Assembly (NCBI RefSeq): GCF_963678635.1
Contig: NC_087063.1
Span: 18,273,814-18,337,813 of the forward strand
Source of the DNA: Symsagittifera roscoffensis
Lineage: Eukaryota > Xenacoelomorpha > Acoela > Convolutidae
Direction of reading: 5' to 3'
Length of the DNA: 64,000 nt
Positions 54,583 to 64,000 of this stretch are shown piece by piece. The notes under the pieces were generated by a model. That model had not been told where the DNA came from and did no database searches. It saw only the letters and a program-made list of their open reading frames with translations. The first letter of the stretch is position 1. Each line of letters begins with the position of its first letter. Both the position numbers and the translations under genes were made by a program.

Positions 54583-55407
54583 GTTTTCTCAACGCTGAGA
54601 AATATCGTTACTAAATTTTCGATTTCTGGTCAAAGTAGAGTGGGGAGTGGACGAATCAAATTTACTTCAAGTAAATGAATTACATTTTTTTAACATCAAG
54701 CAAAATACATCCAGCAACGTCGTTAACTTTGGTTTTTCGAAAATTGCGTATTCATCGAAAATTGCGTTCTGATATTTATGATTTAAAATTTTGCTGAAAA
54801 CCATGAAGTATACAGAAAATTAAAATTCATCCCAGTGTGCAATTATTGAAAATGATGCGTGCCCAACATGAATGAAAAAAGTATTCATTTCAGAACAAAA
54901 CCCAAAAATTTTCGTTTAATCGGAGTTATCTCAAATTAGTTTAAGGTGAGACAATTCGAGTTTTTTCTGATTTTTTTTGTCAACGCTGAGAAACTAATTT
55001 TTTTTTTGAGGTTTTCTCAACGCTGAGAAATATTGTTACTAAATTTTCGATTTCTGGTCAAAGTAGAGTGGGGAGTGGACGAATCAAATTTAATTCAAGT
55101 AAATGAATTACATTTTTTAACATCAAGCAAAATACATCAAGCAACGTCGTTAACTTCGGTTTTTCGAAAATTGCGTATCCATCGAAAATTGCGTTCTGAT
55201 ATTTATGATTTAAAAAATTGCTGAAAATCATGAAGTATACAGAAAATTAAAATTCATCCCAGTGTGCAATTATTGAAAATGAAGTCTGCCCAACATGAAT
55301 GAAAAAAGTATTCATTTCAGAACAAAACCCAAAAATTTTCGTTTAATCGGAGTTATCTCAAATTAGTTTAAGGTGAGACAATTCGAGTTTTTTTCTGATT
55401 TTTTTTG
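54583..55407. repeat. Tandem duplication, 428-bp period, two copies
   Basis: Copy 1 54583-54980 and copy 2 55011-55407, both starting GTTTTCTCAACGCTGAGAAA. They differ by a handful of substitutions and one-base indels. A 63-codon frame in copy 2 is absent from copy 1 and therefore accidental. Confidence 0.9.
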
Positions 55408-55554
55408 CGCCCACAAACGATATCAATTACTGCGTGATATATTTAAATGATGTCTTTTGAGGAATCAAAGGGATCTATTCAAAAAATTACTGGCAAGCAG
55501 AATGAATTGCCACCACAGAATTTCTCGCTCTCACTTATTTGGCGATAAAAATAA

Positions 55555-55990
55555 AAAGACTGCTTGCATCAGGGCGAAGCTTTGAATGTTCTGACTGCCT
55601 TATAAGTTTTGTAAAGCCGTTTTTGATTTAAAACATTTGATGAGTTTTTCATAAAAAACGAAACTTTTAATATTTTAAATTTGAGATTTTTATAAAAATT
55701 AAACCATATAAAATACAAAGTTATAGATTTTGCTCCTAGTAACATAGCAAATATGACTATTAGCTTGCTTTAACCAATTTGGAACAAATTCTAAGACGGA
55801 TTAAATTGCCGTACAAATGGCAAATTTTAAGCCTCCATTACTTTACAAAAAATAATCGGAGGTGAAATCTTTTTTTAAATTTTGAGCTCAGCACAACAAT
55901 ACATTCAAGATGATGTATGACAACCCCGTCAAAAATGGAAATTAAAAAGTCGAAATTTGTCTGTAGAACAAAATCACCCTGAGCACAAGT
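55555..55990. mobile_element. AATATTTGTGCTCG family, inverted partial copy
   Basis: Contains, inverted, the internal blocks of copy 1 (CATCAGGGCGAAGCTTTGAA, CTAAGACGGATTAA) and the end ACCCTGAGCACAAGTAATTT at about 55974. The other end is not resolved. Confidence 0.5.
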
Positions 55991-56399
55991 AATTTGTCAC
56001 TTTCTTCACAAGTCAGAACAATGAAATGCATAGCGCGCAATTGTGTGCCTTAAAATCAAATTTTTTAGGTTCAAAGTCTCAGCGTGTCGATACTTTCGCA
56101 AGAAAAAAAAAGATATACTCAGCAATCGCCACCCCGATAGTATCTGCTAAAGAATTGCCACCCATATAATTAAAAGCAGTAAATTAGCACTAGAGCGTTC
56201 TATGCAAATTTCAAATTTTGCTGGATTCTGATTGGTCAAAAATTCGACTAACTTAATCTTCTCAACAATTACTCCCCCTCCAAATGCTGAGCAATACAAA
56301 AAATGTGATGCAGCATCGTTTGTTGAACAGTCACATTGATTGCAAAAAAAAATAAAATTTCGGAGCCTTCCACTTGCCATGCAATTAAACTGCAAAATC

Positions 56400-56760
56400 A
56401 GTAGCGTGCCGAGAGGGGAAGGTGGGAAGCGTTCGTCTCCCCCCTTAAATCTGGTTGGTTGCCAAATGTTTCCAAAGGATTCAATATCATAAAATTATCG
56501 CCTTTGTCGCCAATATAATTAATTTTGAGGGGGACGCAATTTTTTGATCAAATATATTTTACAAGTGCGCAAAACGTCATTTTTTAAATTGTTTTCTTTA
56601 AAAAATTGTCTGCAGTGGAGACAAATTTTGACAAAAAGGGTCTTTATTATACTTTCGGTGAGCTCAGAAAATCAAATTGGTCGACCCTAAGAAAAAAGTC
56701 GGCAAAGTTCCAATTTTTTAAATTTTTTTCCCCCCTAGAAAAGTTTCTGCGCACCCAACT
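56400..56760. mobile_element. hAT-like MITE pieces, inverted
   Basis: CAAATTGGTCGACCCTAAGA and GGGTCTTTATTATACTTTCG, CCAATATAATTAATTTTGAG are the inverse of family blocks. Ends are degenerate. Confidence 0.5.
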
Positions 56761-56826
56761 GAGCAAAATAATGCACAAATACTAACGTTGATGCCACGTT
56801 GAACAAATAATTGATTTATGTGAACC

Positions 56827-57072
56827 CCGGGGCGGATCTAGAAATTTCTAGGCCTTATTTAGTAATTTTGACCAAAAAATTGCATTTTTTCGCGAGCGCT
56901 CGCACCTAAAAATTAGTATAAAAAGGCACCGAAGACGCTGTTAAAAACTTTTGCGTTCGTCAGTCAAAAATGGATATCTCAAAATAGTACCAAGAGGACC
57001 TTTTGAGTCGGCAGCGGGTCGAATCCCTGATAAGGGGAGCATCCGCATCCCCCCTCCCTAAATCTGCCCCTG
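56827..57072. mobile_element. hAT-like MITE, 246 bp
   Basis: Starts CCGGGGCGGATCTAG, ends AAATCTGCCCCTG, flanked by TGTGAACC (56819-56826) and TGTGAGCC (57073-57080), an 8-bp duplication with one difference. Contains GGGTCGAATCCC at 57017. Confidence 0.85.
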
Positions 57073-57278
57073 TGTGAGCCGGATTGTAGCTTTTCAAACC
57101 CATAAGCATTATATTTTGTTTTGAATACTCACGGTGGTCGACAAATATATCGAGTTCGACAAATAGCCAGTCAGTGAGAAAATGGCCTTAGAGTAAAAAA
57201 AAGGTCTAAAAGCAGGAACAAGAAAGACAATTAAAAAACTTTAATGGCCAATCGATGAAACAAGTTTTAAAATCGTGA

Positions 57279-58258
57279 ATTTTATCAATAATTTCAATAT
57301 ATATATATATATATATATAACGCCGAAAAAGCTCATAAAGTTTTTGTTTTAGGTTCTCTGAGATTTATGAAATTTATTGCTTATTTATTAACTCATCTGG
57401 TAAAATTGCCAATAATATTACTTGTTTTATCAACTCGCTGATGTAATTCAAAACAAACGTTGTTTTGCCGCTCTTAGGCACTTTCTGCTCTCAGACCATT
57501 CTGCTTAGTCTGCATGCTTCTCCCTTGACTTACAGAACTCGATAGGACTTTATACTTTTCGCATCTTCCAACCATTAGTGTTGCGACCATTGAAAATGGG
57601 GAGGAACTTTGTTTTCGGTTGTGTTTTAGTTTTTTCCCTCGCAAAATCAGCTGCTATAAAAAATCATCGGACTAGGTTGAGTGATATATCATATTAAAGC
57701 CCTTTCAGTCGTGATTTGAACGACATTTAAAAGTTACAAAATAGTGTTCTAATTTTGAGCGAGTGAGCAGGCTTACATTTTTTTGTCTAATTTTGAGCGA
57801 GTGAGCAGGCTTACATTAACTGATTGAGTTTTTCCTCAATTGAAGTTAGTTTTTGGAGTTTTTGATTTCATCTTACAAATCATAAACTTCACAAATTTTG
57901 GCAACAAGTTTTGAAAAATTTCGAAAAACATGAACTGCTTTTAACTAAAATCGAATAAATGTTGGTAATAATTTTTTTATTAACTATAAATTTGAAATTT
58001 TGAACTTCATTTTTCCTCATCAAACAGCCAATATTGAATCGTACATTTTTTAGTATTAGAGTGAATAGTATGATTAATAAGGTTGTCTAACGAATAAATT
58101 AATAAGATTCCGAGAACGGGATTATACACCCGCTTTAATTATTCACGCTGATATGTTTTAATTATTCACGCATTTTTTATTTCAGCTAAGGAAGCCGATG
58201 TTTTCATTGGGGTTTAGGAAAGTTTCGATGACGAAAATGCTCAGAATCAAAAAAAATA
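57279..58258. repeat. 980-bp tandem unit, copy 1
   Basis: Followed immediately by an apparently identical copy. Contains an (AT)n at 57298-57319 and a 36-bp internal duplication with TTTTGAGCGAGTGAGCAGG at 57753 and 57789. No convincing frame. Confidence 0.95.
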
Positions 58259-59238
58259 ATTTTATCAATAATTTCAATATATATATATATATATATATAA
58301 CGCCGAAAAAGCTCATAAAGTTTTTGTTTTAGGTTCTCTGAGATTTATGAAATTTATTGCTTATTTATTAACTCATCTGGTAAAATTGCCAATAATATTA
58401 CTTGTTTTATCAACTCGCTGATGTAATTCAAAACAAACGTTGTTTTGCCGCTCTTAGGCACTTTCTGCTCTCAGACCATTCTGCTTAGTCTGCATGCTTC
58501 TCCCTTGACTTACAGAACTCGATAGGACTTTATACTTTTCGCATCTTCCAACCATTAGTGTTGCGACCATTGAAAATGGGGAGGAACTTTGTTTTCGGTT
58601 GTGTTTTAGTTTTTTCCCTCGCAAAATCAGCTGCTATAAAAAATCATCGGACTAGGTTGAGTGATATATCATATTAAAGCCCTTTCAGTCGTGATTTGAA
58701 CGACATTTAAAAGTTACAAAATAGTGTTCTAATTTTGAGCGAGTGAGCAGGCTTACATTTTTTTGTCTAATTTTGAGCGAGTGAGCAGGCTTACATTAAC
58801 TGATTGAGTTTTTCCTCAATTGAAGTTAGTTTTTGGAGTTTTTGATTTCATCTTACAAATCATAAACTTCACAAATTTTGGCAACAAGTTTTGAAAAATT
58901 TCGAAAAACATGAACTGCTTTTAACTAAAATCGAATAAATGTTGGTAATAATTTTTTTATTAACTATAAATTTGAAATTTTGAACTTCATTTTTCCTCAT
59001 CAAACAGCCAATATTGAATCGTACATTTTTTAGTATTAGAGTGAATAGTATGATTAATAAGGTTGTCTAACGAATAAATTAATAAGATTCCGAGAACGGG
59101 ATTATACACCCGCTTTAATTATTCACGCTGATATGTTTTAATTATTCACGCATTTTTTATTTCAGCTAAGGAAGCCGATGTTTTCATTGGGGTTTAGGAA
59201 AGTTTCGATGACGAAAATGCTCAGAATCAAAAAAAATA
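58259..59238. repeat. 980-bp tandem unit, copy 2
   Basis: I see no difference from copy 1 in a line-by-line read. Confidence 0.95.
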
Positions 59239-59535
59239 CTCAAGTTCACTTATTTTTGATTAATGTTGGGAAATAAGAGTTGCGTCAACCGTCTCAATTT
59301 GTTTGCAAGAACTTACGTCACTTTTAGATTAAGTTCATTGACGCAATAAGTAACACAAAATTCTAATTAATTTACTCAAGTTCATATTAAAATAACTAAC
59401 AAATCGTATTTGGGCGAAGACTTGAATACTCCAATTGCCCTGTAACCTATAAGAAAAAATTTTTGCTCTAACTTTTTTAGAAATTGAAGAAATTAACAAA
59501 AGAATAGCGATGAATTTTTTTAAGCTACCTGATGA

Positions 59536-59821
59536 TTCCAAGTTTCGACGGAATATTTGTGTTCGATGAGGAAAGTGAAGTGCTTAAGGACTAGTAAAGT
59601 GGGAAAAGTGATGTATTTAGGGATTTGTAACGTTTAATTAATAAAAATAGCTTGCGTCAAGTCAATTTGGAAAGCTTTCCTGTGTTAAAAGCACGAAATC
59701 TATTATGAAATCAATACCTGTCAGATGGCAATAAATTTTTTTTTTTCAAAAATGGCTAGTTAAGTGATCAAATTTGGTCTGGGAAAAACATCGAGCACAA
59801 ATATTCCATCGAAACTCGGAA
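59536..59821. mobile_element. TIR element, AATATTTGTGCTCG family, short well-kept copy
   Basis: Left TTCCAAGTTTCGACGGAATA and right, reversed, TTCCGAGTTTCGATGGAATA, continuing TTTGTGYTCGATG. Inverted ends about 33 bp, total 286 bp. Confidence 0.8.
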
Positions 59822-60409
59822 CGAATTTAAGAATGTGGTGTTACTAACTAAATCATGCAACTAACTGTTTAAAAAAACTACTCCAAATACAGCAAATTAA
59901 GTGTAGAAATTGATTTTCAAAACCCTTCTCTAAAAGAATGAACCCATTGCTTTTTTTCTGTTTTCTGGCGTAGGTTTAACTCCCAAAAATGATTATAAAA
60001 ATCAATTCAAGTTTTTTGACGCAAATTTAACTTACTGATTTTAAATTTTTTGATACAAATTGTAAAAAAAAATAAAGGTGGATTTATTGATTCAGTACTC
60101 CAATTTCATATGATTTGATTGCAAATAAGGGCTGAAAAATACATTAATCATGATTACTTATCTTGATTGCTAAATTATGAGTAAAGAACAGCGCTGAGAG
60201 TTCAGGCCGAGTTCTTAAGCTAAAATTGTTTTTATGTCTGCAGATACGACATTACTCGACGAGGCCGTTATTTATGGTAAGTTGGGTACTAAATCTGTGT
60301 TCTTATTTTGAGTGTCTATAATCGCTTGTGTTTTGAGAGTTCAACTTTCACGTGTTTCTTTCATGTCACTTTTGTGTGTTTGTTAATTTTTCTAGGCATT
60401 ATCCGCAGG
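59822..60409. other. No feature seen
   Basis: AT-rich, no convincing frame. Confidence 0.3.
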
Positions 60410-60775
60410 CAGGGTGGATCTCGGATTTTCTCGTGGGGGGGGGGGGGGGGGTGGATTTACAAAAAATTTTCAAAAATTTTGTTGACCTTTTTTTTAGGTC
60501 GACCAAATTCATTTTCCGAGCGCTCCTTAATCACTGAAAAGACCTTCTTGCGGTCAAAGAAAAATGGGCCAAAAAAGGCGCTCCCCCTTCAAAAAAGTAT
60601 TTTTGGCGTCAAAGGTGCCTTTGAAAAAATTTAAGGGTCTGCCAGCCAAAAATGGAGGTTCTAAAATAGCACCAAAGGGGGGACCTTGTGGATAGTCAGC
60701 GGGTCGAATCCCTGAGGAAAAAAGCGTCCGTCCCCCGCCCCCTCCCCCCTCTCCAAACCCCTGAACTCGCTACTG
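60410..60775. mobile_element. hAT-like MITE
   Basis: Starts CAGGGTGGATCTCGG, ends ACTCGCTACTG; carries family blocks GTCGACCAAATTCATTTTCC and GGGTCGAATCCCTGA. A G run at 60436-60451. Flanks TCCGCAGG and CCTACAGG match in 5 of 8. Confidence 0.75.
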
Positions 60776-60779
60776 CCTA

Positions 60780-61115
60780 CAGGGCGTATATAGGATTTTC
60801 TCGGGCGGGGACTTTCAAGAAGTTGCGGTTTTTTTGTAGGTGGAACAAATTGGTTTTCTGGGTTCTCTCTGAACACTACAAAAATCCTATTTTGACAAAA
60901 TTTTCTGCGCTGTTTTTGGACACTGTTTTGAAAGTTTTGACGGAAAAATGCCGCATTTTTTGGCGGATGCTTCTACTCAAAATTAGTTTTTATTGGCGCC
61001 GGGGGCAATACAGAAAAACTTTAGAGATGGTTGGCCGAAAATGGATGTCATACAGTAATAATAAAGGGAGACCCTTAGGTTAGTGTGAGGGGGTCAAACT
61101 CCTGAGGGGAAGAGG
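60780..61115. mobile_element. Second hAT-like MITE directly adjacent
   Basis: Starts CAGGGCGTATATAGGATTTT five bases after the previous copy ends. Family blocks (TTGGTTTTCTGGGTTCTCTC, AAAATGGATGTCATA, GGGAGACCCTTAGG) follow in the same order; right end degenerate. Confidence 0.65.
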
Positions 61116-61829
61116 GCGTTATCTGTCTTTGTTTTCTAACCTGAATTTATGATGACCAATTTCCAGATTTTAAGAAAATCATTCAGAAAGAAGCCGAGAC
61201 AAATAAGCGGGTCAGAGTTTTATTTTGAGAAAAAGCCAGACTATCAAGATAAAAGGTGTTTTTGAATAAGGTATAACCATCTCTTCTAAGAATAACGTCC
61301 AAACTTTGCTGGAATTCCGCAGCTCTTATTTCATATGTGAAGGTATTAATCGGGCATCATAAGAGCGAGACAAAACAAAAAACTGGCATTAGATATGTCA
61401 GCAAAACTGGCACACTGCTCCAACCGCTTTAAGAGAAAGAACAGCTGCCAGTTATAAAAAAAAATTACCCATTCCAGCTAACTTTGCCAAGAATTGATTT
61501 TAAAAATTTTGTTTTTCCTGGCCTTAGCTTAAAGTAACTTAATATAAAAAAACTTTAGATAAATACATTTCAATAGTTGCTCAAAGTCTTACAAGTTTTC
61601 TCAAAAGCAAAAAAAATTTAGATCAAATCTAGACTGCAGGAAAATTTGAATCAAAAGTTTAGATTTTTTGCAAAACTTGCATTACAATTTTACACTATAA
61701 GTTGGCATTTTTTGGCTCTGTGTAGTCCTTTAAAAATACGCTGAAAGTATCGGGTCAATTACCCAGTTAACTTTGGCACCTTTCATCGATAAGTTTAAGC
61801 TGAAACTATCGGATCAATTAACAATTACT
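61116..61829. other. No feature seen
   Basis: AT-rich, no convincing frame. Confidence 0.3.
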
Positions 61830-62360
61830 ATACAAAATTAAGGATAGCTGGTTACTGTGAAAATAGCACAGATTATTCCGACCATAGTCTTGCATAAATA
61901 CAACAAATTTTTTTTTTACAAATTAGTGTCGTTTTTTTGGCGTGGCTGTAATAAAGAGCAGAACGAAACACTAGAGATTAAGCATATTTGGCAGTCATAC
62001 TAAAATAAGCAAATCGAATTACATTTTTTGTAGAAAAATGACTAAAAAAGCACACAAAAAAAATCATAAGAAAAATTATGAAACATTTTCTCAATTTTTT
62101 TTTGCAGTTTTTTGAACTTTCGATATTTTGATTCCACGTAACTAGCCTTACTCGAGTAATTTTAAGTTATACGTTTTTAATTAAGCTTTTGTGAGCTTTT
62201 AAATCATTGAAATCAGCGAATGTAAGCGTGCTCGCTGGCTTTTATTTGTTCGAATCAAGACGAAAAATCAAAATCTTCAAACCAGTTGTCCTCATCACTG
62301 GGAAATTTGTTTGAAGTTTTTTGAATCTCTGAGCCCAAAGTAAGCAAAACAAATTGAGCC
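61830..62360. repeat. Dispersed repeat, copy 2 of the 43950 family
   Basis: AAGGATAGCTGGTTACTGTG and TTCCGACCATAGTCTT match 43963-44005; AAGACGAAAAATCAAAATCT matches near 44300. Confidence 0.7.
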
Positions 62361-62478
62361 GTTTTGATTTGAGTAAAATTCTAAGCGGATTTTGCTTTCA
62401 TCCCTTCTTGCCTTAAGTCAATCCGTTTTGTCTGACAACTCAAACCAACTCGTTAGCACAGAAGATTAAAACCACAAT

Positions 62479-62818
62479 TATTTCTGCCTCGCTTTGGTTC
62501 TGAGGTATATCGGTCTTGGGTAGCTGGCTGATTGACAACGTTTCATTTCATACATAAGATAACCGTAAGTTTCGGAGATTACAAGTCAACAAAGAATAAC
62601 GAACTGCCATAAATTTTGGTATTTCAGAGCAAAATCCACTGTGATAAATTACGCCAAATGAAAACATTGATAAATGAAATTTCCGCCTCAAAAACCTGTG
62701 AACTTTGTTTCGATCTTTCAGTTTTCGACTTTTCTCACACACTGCTTTTCGTTCACCAGAAAATTCATTAGTTACTACCTTGGTTTTTCTATCTATGAAT
62801 TCTAGTGAGAATAAAATG
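62479..62818. repeat. Dispersed repeat R62, copy 2 (uninterrupted)
   Basis: Matches 40498-40599 plus 40945-41175 without the intervening 341-bp element. It provides the empty site for that insertion. Confidence 0.85.
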
Positions 62819-63060
62819 GCTTCAATTTCCGTAATTTTTTCGACACAAATAGCAAAAACGGTTTTAATATGCTATACCAATCATTCTTCCTGGTGTTTAA
62901 TTGTGAAATGCGATACCTGGCTTTGCGCAGATAAAATTAAAAGAAAACAAAACATAAGTTACTCTGCCCAATAAATGCAACAAAGTAAAAAGATTCACGA
63001 AACTTTATTTACAATGTCGAAGACACACGTACGCGCTTTTCAGCGAATTTAATCTTTGTT

Positions 63061-63310
63061 TTCTTTATTTCTTTTCTCTCGCTGTGGTTTTTATTTTTTC
63101 ATTTTTTCTTTCCTTGAGTTACCTTTTTTAAATAAACAACTTAACTTAACAACAAGATGCTCTATTTAATTTCTTTATTTCTTTTCTCTTGCTGTGATTT
63201 TTATTTTTTTTTATTTTTTCTTTCCTTGAGGAAACTTTTTAAAAAAAAACAACTTAACTTAACAATAAGATGCTGTCTTTATTTTTTTTACTTCTTATCT
63301 CTCGCTGTAG
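63061..63310. repeat. Tandem repeat, about 110-bp period, 2.3 copies
   Basis: TTCTTTATTTCTTTTCTC starts at 63061 and 63171 with a partial third at about 63280. Units end in AACAACTTAACTTAACAA.AA. Confidence 0.85.
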
Positions 63311-64000
63311 AAGAAAAGGAATAAAATAGCACGTTTAATTCAGGTTTCCTATTCAGCTTTGATCGCCGGGACTCAAAGACAATCGGAATGAGACAAGGGC
63401 CTTAAGAGAGATGAATGAAAATGATTAAAGAGTAGTTGAGGATTTCGAGCTCACTTTACCATGCAACTTCTTTCCATTTTCCCTAGCAAGAAAAGGGCTA
63501 AATTAGCGGTCGGAGGCGAAAAGTGGAAAGTGATTGCATCTTTACCCTCTCAAATATTCTGATTGTCGCAACAAACCGAGGGAGCAGAAGATTGCACTAA
63601 ACCGAACCAATAATTAGCAAACGAGAGAGTTTTTTTAGATTTTTACATTTAAACGACATTTTTTACAGTTTTATTTCATTTGGATTTTTAGTCTTTATTG
63701 ATTAAAATGGTTTTTCTTGTTTGGTTAACTTTGTCCAAATGACACGCAAGAATACATTTGTATAACACACCTTCGAGGTTAACCATTCTCCCAACCTTTT
63801 TTTTTCAACTCTTTATTATATTTTACTGCATCCCTTTTACTCCTGTTTATTTAGCCCATATTGTGGCAAGGAAAAAGCCGTGAATTCGATCGAATATATA
63901 TTTCACCCGCAGCCCAAAACAAACAAGCCATAAAGCACCAACACACTTTCAAATTTTCATTCTGCTCTCCAAGCATTACTAGCAAAACACCTGAAACAAA
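63311..64000. other. Less AT-rich, unassigned
   Basis: 63320-63620 has a more even base composition than its surroundings but no long frame on either strand and no repeat partner in the window. It could be unique host sequence, for example regulatory. I cannot say more. Confidence 0.25.

Noticed and set aside
55033-55224. 63-codon plus frame
   Set aside because: Sits in a tandem duplication whose other copy does not keep the frame.
62705-62974. 89-codon plus frame
   Set aside because: Starts inside dispersed repeat R62 and has no recognisable domain; the other copy does not keep it.

Overview
The window looks like a piece of an AT-rich invertebrate (metazoan) genome that is almost entirely mobile DNA. 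I could not recognise a single intact cellular gene, rRNA, tRNA or CRISPR array. The phylum cannot be fixed from the sequence; the transposon mix (giant Ty3/gypsy element, hAT-like MITEs, a LINE remnant, an envelope-like remnant) fits many invertebrates. The first 20 kb is visibly more GC-rich and coding-dense than the remaining 40 kb, which is AT-rich, low in coding signal and full of inverted and tandem repeats.

Positions 1-24001 appear to be one very large LTR retrotransposon, transcribed on the minus strand and cut by the left edge of the window. Its 5' LTR ends at 24001, and the matching end of a partial 3' LTR is at 266; both begin (minus strand) TGTGAYATTCGACCAG, and a G-rich tract lies just inside the 3' LTR. 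Reading leftwards: LTR with a duplicated TATA/minisatellite cassette (20372-22308), Gag (19940-17314, coiled coil, capsid, two CCHC knuckles), linker, protease (16.9-15.9 kb), reverse transcriptase (15.5-14.9 kb), RNase H (14.9-14.0 kb), hinge, integrase (about 12.8-11.7 kb) and an acidic Pol tail (to 10.4 kb). After a 340-bp spacer comes a second, roughly 9-kb coding region (10005-1088) not found in ordinary gypsy elements. It carries an N-terminal coiled coil and a recognisable SGNH/GDSL hydrolase domain (GDSL, GTNN and DGIH blocks), then about 2400 codons of unrecognised protein. All frames are broken by stops and frameshifts. Two stops fall inside the protease DTG and RT YxDD motifs, so this copy is dead.

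24-31 kb holds a third, diverged LTR fragment (24541-25020) and a heavily decayed minus-strand relative of the second coding region (about 27.3-29.4 kb), suggesting an older relative of the giant element next door.

31-64 kb is a mosaic of short non-autonomous elements: a family with TIR AATATTTGTGCTCG (several copies), hAT-like MITEs with CAGGGGCGGATCTAG ends and 8-bp target duplications (one nested in another), a TIR family with 4-bp duplications whose insertion can be seen against an empty site in this window, a TIR element packed with the palindrome CAGATCTG, long foldbacks at 37.9 kb and 47.8 kb, a palindrome cluster at 36.1-37.2 kb, a decayed LINE reverse transcriptase at 52-53 kb, an envelope-like remnant at 46.4-47 kb, and tandem duplications at 54.6 kb (428-bp period), 57.3 kb (980-bp period, apparently identical copies) and 63.1 kb (about 110-bp period). 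A few short open frames (30.4, 31.2, 31.7, 38.8, 41.6, 44.4 kb) are listed with low confidence.
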